A DNA stretch of 34,992 bases. It comes from an uncultured Hyphomicrobiales bacterium. GTDB taxonomy: Bacteria > Pseudomonadota > Alphaproteobacteria > Rhizobiales > Beijerinckiaceae. The notes under the pieces are model-generated. The model worked only from the letters and a program-made list of their open reading frames with translations, ran no database searches and was not told where the DNA came from. Below, piece after piece: positions 8,043 to 14,742 of the stretch. Position numbers and translations under genes: made by a program. The DNA lies in the NCBI GenBank assembly GCA_903824185.1, contig CAIJVU010000007.1, forward strand, positions 1 through 34,992. The letters run 5' to 3'. Numbering within the stretch: the first letter of the stretch is position 1; each line of letters opens with the position of its first letter.

Positions 8043-8080
8043 TTTTGCCTCTCCTTGCTCACTCCTGCGAACCACGCAGG
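8043..8080 (-). promoter_or_regulatory. thrS leader with tRNA-Thr anticodon-arm-like hairpin, candidate ThrRS operator
   Basis: On the minus strand CCTGCG-TGGTT-CGCAGG folds as a perfect hairpin (8080 to 8064). Opening its last pair gives a 5-bp stem with a 7-nt loop GUGGUUC, the exact geometry of an anticodon arm. U is at the position-33 equivalent and GGU, a Thr anticodon, at 34-36, at -31 to -29 from the ATG. The ribosome binding site AAGGAGAGG (8056-8048) starts 7 nt after the hairpin. In E. coli thrS a similar hairpin with a Thr-anticodon-like loop just upstream of the ribosome binding site binds ThrRS and blocks translation. That this one does so is inference. Confidence 0.6.
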
Positions 8081-8089
8081 TAAGCCTGA

Positions 8090-8128
8090 CCGGACCATCG
8101 GGGATTATGGTGAGAGGGGGCTGTCCGG
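8090..8128 (-). promoter_or_regulatory. second stem upstream of thrS, spanning the yidD stop codon
   Basis: CCGGAC (8090-8095) pairs with GTCCGG (8123-8128). Inside it ACCAT (8094-8098) could alternatively pair with ATGGT (8107-8111). It lies 10 nt upstream of the anticodon-like hairpin and contains the yidD stop. It is a candidate for the upstream arm that completes a ThrRS operator, but could be chance. Confidence 0.3.
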
Positions 8129-8476
8129 CTTGACTCCCTCACACTGTCTGACAGGCGTGGGATTGGTCGAGGCCCAGCGTCCGTACCGCCACGGTCTAAA
8201 CCACCGGGCATCGGGGGGCAAGTATTCGGGAACAAAATCAAGCCCATCCGTGCCGCCGGGGCGGCAGCGGCAGATGCGCGCCAGCCCCATAAATCCGCCC
8301 GCCCAGGCGCCGTGCCGCTCGACAGCCTCCATCGTAAATTCGGAACAAGAGGGCAAATGGCGGCAAAATCGACCCAAAATGAGCGAAAAACTCAGCTGAT
8401 ACGCCCGAATTAACCCTTTAAGGAGCATTCGGGGGATAAGAGCCAGCCGCAGGCTTGTTAAGGATTGCTTCACCAT
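8105..8476 (-). CDS. yidD: membrane protein insertion efficiency factor YidD
   Basis: The protein has 123 residues. An N-terminal amphipathic stretch ([18 protein letters not shown]) precedes the family core [19 protein letters not shown], and a [16 protein letters not shown] segment is the usual second half. The C-terminus is somewhat longer than the minimal family form. YidD helps YidC/SecYEG insert inner-membrane proteins. Here it is not next to yidC/rnpA but 62 nt upstream of thrS on the same strand, an arrangement seen in other alphaproteobacteria. Its ATG is only 24 nt from that of a divergent gene, so the two 5' leaders must overlap. Confidence 0.92.
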   Translation of the reverse strand: MVKQSLTSLRLALIPRMLLKGLIRAYQLSFSLILGRFCRHLPSCSEFTMEAVERHGAWAGGFMGLARICRCRPGGTDGLDFVPEYLPPDARWFRPWRYGRWASTNPTPVRQCEGVKPDSPLSP

Positions 8477-8500
8477 TCAACCTCGTTTAAAACAAAGTCC

Positions 8501-9304
8501 ATGACCAGTGCTGCAAAAATTGTGCGTGCAACGACGGCTGTTCTTCTGGCCATCATTGCCACCAACGCCCCTCAAGAGGCAAGCGCCCTCTCTGCCAATG
8601 ACACATTGGCATGGGCCGGTCGTGTCGAGGGCTTCCAGATTGCTACTGTGAATTTCCAAGGGTCGGAAAGCTATAGCTTTGTCACCAGCCCGGATTTAAC
8701 CCGTCATTTCAGCGGCCTGCCCAATGCCAGCTTCAGCCGGACCATGATCGGCGACAACGGTATTTCTTTGGGTGTGATGCCGCAGCGGCCCCTGTCGGGC
8801 CTTGAATTGGATCTCGCCCGTCAGGGCATGATGCCGCAGCGCGATGCGCCGGCCTTGTTTGCTGAAATTTCTCCGAAGTCCGGACCATTACGTTTCAAGG
8901 CTGAAGGGCGGATGGGCCTGTTTGGTTCTGCAGGCTTTGGCGGCATGATCGGCGCTGATTACATCCATCGTCTGTCCGATGCCGTGGTGATTGCCGGTGG
9001 TCCCCGTCTGGCGGTGACCGGTAACGACTATGCCAATAATGTCTATGGAATCACCCTCACCGATCCGATGAAACTCAATCGCGCTTTGGCGGGTAAAACC
9101 GACACCATGCGCTTTGTGGGTGCGGGTGCGAGTTTGAATTTCAACAATTCGCAAAATACATCCACCACACTCTATGCCACCTTCGACCGGATGATGCCGA
9201 GTGCAGCCGAACAACAGCCAACGACCCAGCCACGTGCAGGCGTTCCGGCTCAAAACCAGTTCAGCTTTGGGGCGCAGTTTAACTACAGCTTCGGCGGTCG
9301 CTGA
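8501..9304 (+). CDS. exported protein, probable outer-membrane beta-barrel (OmpV/MipA-like)
   Basis: The protein has 267 residues. It has a clear signal peptide (basic start, hydrophobic TTAVLLAIIA, cleavage probably after ASA at 27-29). The mature part is rich in alternating hydrophobic strands and glycine. The piece VIAGGPRLAVTGNDYANNVYG resembles the MipA/OmpV strand pattern, and the end FSFGAQFNYSFGG has alternating aromatic residues as in a last barrel strand. A Q/P-rich loop (about 236-251) precedes it. I chose ATG 8501 because the longer TTG frame gives an implausible leader. The ribosome binding site is weak. Function unknown; scaffold or porin-like roles are guesses. Confidence 0.6.
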   Translation: MTSAAKIVRATTAVLLAIIATNAPQEASALSANDTLAWAGRVEGFQIATVNFQGSESYSFVTSPDLTRHFSGLPNASFSRTMIGDNGISLGVMPQRPLSGLELDLARQGMMPQRDAPALFAEISPKSGPLRFKAEGRMGLFGSAGFGGMIGADYIHRLSDAVVIAGGPRLAVTGNDYANNVYGITLTDPMKLNRALAGKTDTMRFVGAGASLNFNNSQNTSTTLYATFDRMMPSAAEQQPTTQPRAGVPAQNQFSFGAQFNYSFGGR

Positions 9305-9361
9305 TTTACTCAAATCGCCACGAAAAAGCCTTATTTCACGCCAGAACCGAACCAGAGAGCC

Positions 9362-9401
9362 CTATCTCGGGCTGGAAATTGGCCTGTTTTTCACGAGATA
9401 G
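9362..9401 (+). terminator. weak terminator or alternative hairpin after the outer-membrane-like gene
   Basis: CGGGC (9368-9372) can pair with GCCTG (9382-9386), followed directly by TTTTT (9387-9391), a weak intrinsic terminator. A competing larger pair is CTATCTCG (9362-9369) with CGAGATAG (9394-9401). It sits between two convergent genes. Confidence 0.45.
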
Positions 9402-9430
9402 AGCGCTTTTGCCCCACAATCTCGCCTAGT

Positions 9431-9868
9431 TCAGGCTGATTTTGCGCTTTGTTCGATCTTATCCACGGCTTCCACCACCGCCTCGAAGGTCAAAAGGGTC
9501 GAGGCATGGCGGGCTTTGTAATCGCGCACAGGCTCCAAAACGGCCACGTCATCCCACGGGGCTTGGGGGGGCGGCCCCTGCTCCTTCAGCATGGATTTCA
9601 CCTGACTTAACAGGGCTCTGAGCTCGTCGCCGGTCGCCCCGATCACATGCCGCGCCATAATCGAAGACGCGGCCTGCCCCAAGGCGCAGGCCTTGATTTC
9701 ATGGGCAAATTTGCTCACACGCCCGCCCTCCATATCCACATCCACCGTCACCATGGATCCGCATAATTTGGAATGCCGGGTCGCCGTTCCCATCGGATTT
9801 TCAAGCCGTCCAACCAAGGGAATATGGGCTGCCAGTTCAAGAATTTTTCTATTATAGATTTCATTCAT
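9431..9868 (-). CDS. IscU/NifU-N-like iron-sulfur scaffold family protein with incomplete cluster ligands
   Basis: The protein has 145 residues and an IscU/SufU-like fold. Two of the three cluster-ligand cysteines align: LCGSM (where IscU has CGD) and IKACALGQAASS. The third site reads RHAS, where IscU has HCS, so the last cysteine is alanine, and the aspartate next to the first is serine. This may be a carrier, regulator or specialised scaffold rather than a full Fe-S assembly platform. The start is ATG 9868 or the adjacent ATG 9871. No ribosome binding site precedes them, which suits a leaderless or very short-leader mRNA. It diverges from folE-hisI, a common alphaproteobacterial arrangement. 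Confidence 0.8.
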   Translation of the reverse strand: MNEIYNRKILELAAHIPLVGRLENPMGTATRHSKLCGSMVTVDVDMEGGRVSKFAHEIKACALGQAASSIMARHVIGATGDELRALLSQVKSMLKEQGPPPQAPWDDVAVLEPVRDYKARHASTLLTFEAVVEAVDKIEQSAKSA

Positions 9869-9890
9869 CATGATAGATAAGATATAATAG
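9849..9890. promoter_or_regulatory. AT-rich inverted repeat around the scaffold-gene start, candidate divergent promoter
   Basis: CTATTATA (9849-9856) and TATAATAG (9883-9890) are perfect 8-bp arms with the two tandem ATG codons between them. ATCATGAT (9867-9874) is a palindrome at the centre. The right arm holds TATAAT on the plus strand (9883-9888, possible folE -10) and TATTAT on the minus strand (possible -10 for a nearly leaderless scaffold mRNA). No good -35 was found for either. Confidence 0.4.
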
Positions 9891-9917
9891 AAATCATGCC
9901 TTTGGCGAGTGCAATAG

Positions 9918-9944
9918 AGCATCAACCTTGTGATTTTTGATGCT
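9918..9944. promoter_or_regulatory. inverted repeat between the scaffold gene and folE, candidate operator
   Basis: AGCATCAA and TTGATGCT are perfect 8-bp arms separated by 11 nt in the divergent region. The spacing of half-sites suits a dimeric regulator. I cannot assign it to a known one. Confidence 0.4.
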
Positions 9945-10011
9945 TGATGAATAGCCTTACCGACCCCATCTATTGGTTCAGAACGATTAAACAACAAACC
10001 GGAGTTCCGAT

Positions 10012-10650
10012 ATGGATGCCGTGGTTAAACCGATTAAAGCGTCCGATGTGCCTGCGCCATCTCAGGCTGTCGCGCGCCCAAGCCGCGAAGAGGCAGAAGA
10101 AGCGGTGCGCACGCTTTTGCGTTGGGCGGGTGAAAATCCATCCCGCGAAGGTCTTTTGGAAACACCGAAACGTGTTGTCAAAGCCTATGGAGAATTTTTT
10201 CACGGCTATAATGAAGACCCTGCTGCTGTTCTCGACCGCGTGTTTGAAGAAGTCGCCGGTTATGACGACATGGTGCTGGTGCGTGACATTCACTTTTCAT
10301 CGCATTGTGAACATCACATGGTTCCGTTTGTTGGCCATGCCCACATAGCCTATTACCCATCGGAAGGAGTTGTCGGCCTCTCCAAAATCGCGCGTCTGGT
10401 TGATATTTACGCACGTCGTCTACAAACGCAGGAGACCATGACAGCACAAATCGTAACAGCACTTGATGACGCTTTAAAACCACGCGGCATTGCTGTCTTG
10501 CTTGAAGCCGAACACATGTGTATGTCCATGCGTGGAGTGCGCAAGCATGGTGCAACCACACTGACAAGCCAGTTTACAGGCATTTTCCGCGATGATCCTG
10601 CAGAGCAAGCACGCTTTATGATGATGCTGCGTGGCACAGGTCTTCGCTAA
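10012..10650 (+). CDS. folE: GTP cyclohydrolase I
   Basis: The enzyme converts GTP to 7,8-dihydroneopterin triphosphate, the entry to folate and queuosine/pterin synthesis, as a cytoplasmic oligomer. It has 212 residues. A variable N-terminal extension (1-25) precedes the T-fold domain. The zinc and active-site residues are visible: HCEHH (98-102, with C99 and H102) and C170 in [11 protein letters not shown]. The conserved [20 protein letters not shown] follows. The start is ATG 10012 with GGAG 7 nt upstream. It is first in a two-gene rightward unit with hisI (39 nt apart) and may share control with the divergent scaffold gene. Confidence 0.97.
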   Translation: MDAVVKPIKASDVPAPSQAVARPSREEAEEAVRTLLRWAGENPSREGLLETPKRVVKAYGEFFHGYNEDPAAVLDRVFEEVAGYDDMVLVRDIHFSSHCEHHMVPFVGHAHIAYYPSEGVVGLSKIARLVDIYARRLQTQETMTAQIVTALDDALKPRGIAVLLEAEHMCMSMRGVRKHGATTLTSQFTGIFRDDPAEQARFMMMLRGTGLR

Positions 10651-10689
10651 ATTCAATCTTTGCAAAAGCGACCAATCGAGTAATCGGAA

Positions 10690-11100
10690 ATGACTGAACC
10701 CAAACCATCAAACGATCCTGTCGAGCGTGAAGAAGGTTTGGTTTTCATGCCTCGCTTTGATCAAAACGGATTTATAACGGCTGTGGCCGTCGAGCATAAA
10801 ACGCAACAAGTTTTGATGGTTGCCTATATGAACCAAGAAGCCCTCGACAAAACATTGTCGACTGGTGAGGCGTGGTATTGGTCCCGCTCACGAAAGTCTT
10901 TGTGGCATAAAGGCGATACATCCGGACAAATTCAGACCATTCATGAAATGCGGGTGGATTGTGATCAAGATTGCCTGTTGCTTTTTGTGAGTGTGGGCGC
11001 TGACGGGGGATGCTGTCACACAGGGCGGCAATCTTGTTTCTATCGCGTGGTCACCACTGAAACGAATGGAACCACACGTCTGATTAAAGAAGACCACTAA
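10690..11100 (+). CDS. hisI: phosphoribosyl-AMP cyclohydrolase
   Basis: The enzyme opens the purine ring of PR-AMP, the third step of histidine synthesis. It has 136 residues and is the stand-alone form without the HisE domain. Metal-binding residues are visible: VDCDQDC (D90, C91, D92, D94) and the cysteines in GGCCHTGRQSC (108-116), with the conserved WYWSRSRKSLWHKGDTSG. It follows folE by 39 nt. A strong ribosome binding site is not apparent, so translation may depend on the upstream gene. It is convergent with the next gene, 9 nt apart, with no terminator seen. Confidence 0.97.
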   Translation: MTEPKPSNDPVEREEGLVFMPRFDQNGFITAVAVEHKTQQVLMVAYMNQEALDKTLSTGEAWYWSRSRKSLWHKGDTSGQIQTIHEMRVDCDQDCLLLFVSVGADGGCCHTGRQSCFYRVVTTETNGTTRLIKEDH

Positions 11101-11109
11101 ATCATAGGC

Positions 11110-12591
11110 TTATTGCGGAGTTGCTTCCGGCAATAATTTGACACGCACGACATCCCAGCCCAACCGCCCTATCTCACCGCGCGCCCGCGCTGAGACATCG
11201 CCTGTCACGACCATCAATGAGCGGCCTTTGGCATCCGCGCGCTTCACGCTTTCTGCAATGGCCTGTGACGTCAAAGCATTCTCTTCTGTCCAATAATATT
11301 CATCAATCGGATAGGCTGCGACGATACGGCCATTTTTCAACTTGTTGAGAACTTTTCCCTCAACCATCTCAAAGGAAGCAATGGGTGATGGAGGCTTCCA
11401 GCTTGCCAAGATTTCCGATCGTATCCGATCAAAATATGCTTCATTACGATTTTCGGCCAAAATCGCATGCTCGATAAACAAATCACTATTTTTCGCCTGA
11501 ATGATCTCCAATGAATAGGCCATCACATAGATGTCGGACGGCGTATAGGCGGAATTTGTGAAGAGCTTTTTGATGAGATCATCTGAAACAGAAAGACCGG
11601 CTAATTTCTTGCGGGCATCGCGCAAAATCTGTCCCGCTGTTTTATTGCGTAGCGCATCTTTCAACGCTGCCGTGGTTGAAATAGACGAGGCCGTGACAAC
11701 AGCCAAACGTGTTGTTGCCAATGTGGCGGTCTGTGTCACTGCCGCTCCCGGAATAGCTGACATCGCCCCTTTCAAAGACAAGCCACCAAAACCAGCGGCC
11801 GATGACAATTGTTTGAGACGTTCTGCCAAGGGTGCAAAATCGGTATAGGGATCAACGCCTAAATCAGAGGCCAATTCACGCCGCGCCTGATCAGAGCCGA
11901 CCAATCCGCCAATAAAACTGCCACGCTGCGGATCTTCATTTTCGGAAGATGCATCAATGCTATCGAATAAATTGCCCACACCATCAAAAGAATTTTTAAT
12001 CGTATCCAGCGGGCTGACCAGCAATTGTCCGCCAAATTTAAAAGGCGCAATCGCTGCCGTTCCGAAAGCGGTTATAAAACTTCCAGCCTGCGAATGTTCA
12101 TTGAGCTGGTGCAGCACACCCAATTCATAAAGCCGTAATTTAAGCAGGTTATCACCCACAACTTCAAACGAACCAAACTCCGTATCAATCGTATAGACAC
12201 GCGAAAAATTTGCCCGCCCAACGTCTTCTCTGATTTTATAATTGGGCCCGATGGCTTTATCGCCCAATATGTCCCGCGCCGTCAGATGGCGGGGCTTCTC
12301 GTAATCGGATGCGGAAGGTTTTGTTGCGGCATTTTGGGACGAAGCGGCAGGATTATCTTGATCACCTGTCTTTTTTGCGTCGCTGATTTTTGGTGTCTTC
12401 TCGGCCCCTGACGCTTCAGGCGAGATCATGGCCGGACGGGAGGGCGGAAGGGGTAAATTTTTGGAAACCGTCTGTGCGGCCAATCCATGCGGCAGCAAAA
12501 AGCAAAATAGATATAAAAAACAAATAAGGCATCGATCAATCATGCCGCTTTGGCATTTGGTCTGGATCGCAATGCCTTTTGCAGAAACCAT
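11110..12591 (-). CDS. exported protein of unknown function, last gene of the Mla operon
   Basis: The protein has 493 residues; I do not recognise a named domain. A strongly hydrophobic segment with LAAQ after it (about 21-40) is a signal peptide or anchor. Then comes a Pro/Ser/Lys low-complexity linker (about 45-95), and a folded region beginning DVGRANFSRVYTIDTEFGSF. The middle has a long stretch almost without charges, rich in Ala, Thr and Gly (around SAIPGAAVTQTATLATTRLA), which could be amphipathic or membrane-contacting. The end VVTGDVSARARGEIGRLGWD looks like an alpha/beta unit. The ATG overlaps the mlaB stop (TGATG), the same coupling used at other joints of this operon; a second ATG at 12543 would also give a signal peptide. 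Context suggests a periplasmic or envelope partner of lipid transport. Confidence 0.75.
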   Translation of the reverse strand: MVSAKGIAIQTKCQSGMIDRCLICFLYLFCFLLPHGLAAQTVSKNLPLPPSRPAMISPEASGAEKTPKISDAKKTGDQDNPAASSQNAATKPSASDYEKPRHLTARDILGDKAIGPNYKIREDVGRANFSRVYTIDTEFGSFEVVGDNLLKLRLYELGVLHQLNEHSQAGSFITAFGTAAIAPFKFGGQLLVSPLDTIKNSFDGVGNLFDSIDASSENEDPQRGSFIGGLVGSDQARRELASDLGVDPYTDFAPLAERLKQLSSAAGFGGLSLKGAMSAIPGAAVTQTATLATTRLAVVTASSISTTAALKDALRNKTAGQILRDARKKLAGLSVSDDLIKKLFTNSAYTPSDIYVMAYSLEIIQAKNSDLFIEHAILAENRNEAYFDRIRSEILASWKPPSPIASFEMVEGKVLNKLKNGRIVAAYPIDEYYWTEENALTSQAIAESVKRADAKGRSLMVVTGDVSARARGEIGRLGWDVVRVKLLPEATPQ

Positions 12592-12893
12592 CAGTCGCCC
12601 GACCCTGATTCAAAAATTTTTTCAGCACCATAAATATTGGCGACACCGAGAACACTGACCGGCACATTCAGCCACTGAACCTTACGCCCTTGTTGAGACA
12701 ATAACCGCTCAACAGAGGACACAAAAGCCAAAGCGCTGGAGTCAACATCCGTAACACCAGCCAAATCCACCCGCACCGACTGCACTGACTGAGATGGGTG
12801 TGCCAAAATCGTTTTCAGCCATGCGCCAGAGGTGGCCATTGTCAATCCACCTGTCACTCGAACCAGATGAGTGGAAGGCGAATGATCGCTCAT
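12591..12893 (-). CDS. mlaB: MlaB-like STAS domain protein
   Basis: This is a 100-residue single STAS domain. The core VDLAGVTDVDSSALAFVSSV matches the strand-loop-helix with the DSS site of STAS proteins. In E. coli, MlaB binds the MlaF ATPase on the cytoplasmic side and is needed for complex stability and activity. Its start overlaps the mlaC stop by 4 nt (ATGA) and its stop overlaps the next ATG (TGATG). The N-terminal strands are weakly conserved, as usual for this subunit, so the name rests on fold plus operon position. Confidence 0.85.
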   Translation of the reverse strand: MSDHSPSTHLVRVTGGLTMATSGAWLKTILAHPSQSVQSVRVDLAGVTDVDSSALAFVSSVERLLSQQGRKVQWLNVPVSVLGVANIYGAEKIFESGSGD

Positions 12894-13486
12894 TTGCTGT
12901 TTTTCTTTTTCAAAGCGTCGATCACGCCTGCAATGCCGCTATTGCTGAAAAGGCTTGTAAACTCGTCGCGATAGGCCGAAACCAGACTGACACCTTCCAC
13001 CTGCACATCATACACTTTCCAACCACCCGAGGCGTTGGAAAGAAAATAATCAATGGCCGTGGGTTGATTACGACCGACCATTTGCGTGCGGACAGTCACA
13101 TCACTGTCTGATCCATTGGAGCGGCTACCCTTCACAACAACATCCATGTCACGCAGATTATTGATGGCATTGGAATATGTCCGCACAAGCAGATGCGTAA
13201 ATTGTGTGACAATTTCTTTTTGCTCAGCCGGACTTGCCTTCGCCCAATTCCGGCCCATGGCAATTTGCGTGATCCGGTTAAAATCGAAGCGCGGCATAAT
13301 ATCATGTTCAATGATGGCCTGAACCTGAGGCGTCACACCATTGGTATTGGCAGGAACCGCGCGGACTTGCGTGGTCACATTTGCAGCCATGGTTTTGATC
13401 ATGTCTTCAGGCACAGAAGCACGCACAGGCGATACTGTGACTGTGAAGGCAATCAACCCGAGAACGAGAGCAAGAAATCGAGACAT
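12890..13486 (-). CDS. mlaC: MlaC-like periplasmic phospholipid shuttle
   Basis: The protein has 198 residues. An N-terminal signal peptide (LALVLGLIAFTVTVSPVRAS, cleavage after ~23) is followed by the MlaC/Ttg2D domain: helices around IIEHDIMPRFDFNRITQIAM, the segment RNWAKASPAEQKEIVTQFTH and the strand KVYDVQVEGVSLVSAYRDEF. MlaC carries phospholipid between the outer-membrane MlaA complex and the inner-membrane MlaFEDB transporter. It lies 81 nt after mlaA with a small hairpin in the gap, and it overlaps mlaB. The ribosome binding site is weak. Confidence 0.95.
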   Translation of the reverse strand: MSRFLALVLGLIAFTVTVSPVRASVPEDMIKTMAANVTTQVRAVPANTNGVTPQVQAIIEHDIMPRFDFNRITQIAMGRNWAKASPAEQKEIVTQFTHLLVRTYSNAINNLRDMDVVVKGSRSNGSDSDVTVRTQMVGRNQPTAIDYFLSNASGGWKVYDVQVEGVSLVSAYRDEFTSLFSNSGIAGVIDALKKKNSK

Positions 13487-13527
13487 AGCAAAGGCCCAAA
13501 CATGATAGGAACGATTGACAACAGCAG

Positions 13528-13545
13528 GCGCGGTTTGATCCGCGC
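13528..13545 (-). repeat. intercistronic hairpin between mlaA and mlaC
   Basis: GCGCGG and CCGCGC are perfect 6-bp arms around TTTGAT. It lies in the only sizeable gap (81 nt) of the Mla operon. It could slow RNA decay or give partial termination; on the minus strand it is not followed by a T-run. Confidence 0.4.
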
Positions 13546-13567
13546 ATGCTTTTAGAAACAGGAGAAC

Positions 13568-14272
13568 TTAATTCGCCTCACGCGCTTCACGCACCTGACT
13601 TTCCCGACGTTGCAAATACAGACTGCGGGTAAAATTATATTTATCAAGGCTTGATGAGGCGATCAGATCTTCAGCGGAGGCATTGGCAGCACGCAACTGC
13701 ACAAATTCAGCCGCTGTGAGACTATAGCGTGTCTCCATGGGAAGATAAGTGCGCGGATCGGAGGCAATGCGTAAGCCACGGCCCACCGTATCACGCACAG
13801 AGGATGGACCCATCACAGGCAGCACAAGATAGGGCCCCGCGCCAACACCCCATGCACCCAAGGTCACACCATAATCTGATTTTGATTTGGCCATCCCCAT
13901 ATCACCCGCCACATCAAACAGCCCGCCAAGACCGATGGTCGTGTTGATCAAGACGCGTGAAAAATCAGTCCCGGCCTGTTTTCCCTTGCCTTGCAAGCCG
14001 TGATTCACACCGGAATACAAATCATCGAGATTGCCAAAAACACCGCCGATGCTTCTGCGGACCGGATCAGGGATGATTGCTTTATAAATGCTGGTGACCG
14101 GCGTGGTGATCACCGCATCAAAAATTTCGTTGAAAAAGAAAAAGCCACGATTCAAGGGCTCGAACGGGTCATTGACCTTCTCCTGAGCACGCGCGGAACC
14201 GGATGCCATTCCAAATGCGAAAACCAGTGCCAGAAGGAGCTGGGTAACTGAGCGGTGTTGCATGGGCTTCAT
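13568..14272 (-). CDS. mlaA: MlaA/VacJ-family phospholipid transport protein without a lipobox
   Basis: The protein has 234 residues. The MlaA domain is clear: NDPFEPLNRGFFFFNEIFD, then the helical ring region, DYGVTLGAWGVGAGPYLVLP and the PSSVRDTVGRG motif. The family sits in the outer membrane and removes mislocalised phospholipid from the outer leaflet. The N-terminus is a type I signal peptide ending ARAQ and has no cysteine, so it is not a lipoprotein like the E. coli one. Its ATG overlaps the mlaD stop by one base (TAATG), so it is built into the transporter operon instead of being unlinked as in E. coli. Confidence 0.95.
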   Translation of the reverse strand: MKPMQHRSVTQLLLALVFAFGMASGSARAQEKVNDPFEPLNRGFFFFNEIFDAVITTPVTSIYKAIIPDPVRRSIGGVFGNLDDLYSGVNHGLQGKGKQAGTDFSRVLINTTIGLGGLFDVAGDMGMAKSKSDYGVTLGAWGVGAGPYLVLPVMGPSSVRDTVGRGLRIASDPRTYLPMETRYSLTAAEFVQLRAANASAEDLIASSSLDKYNFTRSLYLQRRESQVREAREAN

Positions 14273-14742
14273 TACTTCGATCCTGTATTTTCGGCAGCTT
14301 TATTGTACAAAAACTGACCAATGAGCTTTTCTAAAATCATTGCAGGCTGTGTTTTCACAACCCGATCTCCATTCCCCAGATAAACAGAATCGCCCCCCAC
14401 TTCCAAGTTCACATATTGCTCACCGAGCAATCCGGATGTCAGAATTGAAGCGATTGTGTCTTTTGAGAAACGGTAACGCGGGTCCAGGCGCAAAACGGTT
14501 TTGGCCTCGTAGGTTTCGGGATCAAGGACAATCGCCTCCACCCGACCGACGACCACGCCAGCACTTTTCACAGCAGCCCGCACTTTGAGACCGCCGATAT
14601 TGTCAAACCGCGCCTCGATGCGATAGCCGTCGCCGCTATCATAGCCCGCGAGATTGCCGACTTTCAGCGCCAAAAACACCAAGGACATGAGGCCGAATGC
14701 GACAAAAAGACCGACAGCGAGATCGTATTTCGACCGTTTCAT
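14272..14742 (-). CDS. mlaD: MlaD, MCE-domain substrate-binding subunit
   Basis: The protein has 156 residues. It has one N-terminal membrane helix (about 7-29, LAVGLFVAFGLMSLVFLALK), then a single MCE domain (about 40-125) with FDNIGGLKVRAAVKSAGVVVG and GLLGEQYVNLEVGG. A short C-terminal helix (ILEKLIGQFLYNKA) follows. MlaD forms a hexameric ring in the periplasm that passes lipid between MlaC and MlaE. ATG 14742 overlaps the mlaE stop (TGATG), which decides this start over an upstream in-frame one. Confidence 0.96.
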   Translation of the reverse strand: MKRSKYDLAVGLFVAFGLMSLVFLALKVGNLAGYDSGDGYRIEARFDNIGGLKVRAAVKSAGVVVGRVEAIVLDPETYEAKTVLRLDPRYRFSKDTIASILTSGLLGEQYVNLEVGGDSVYLGNGDRVVKTQPAMILEKLIGQFLYNKAAENTGSK

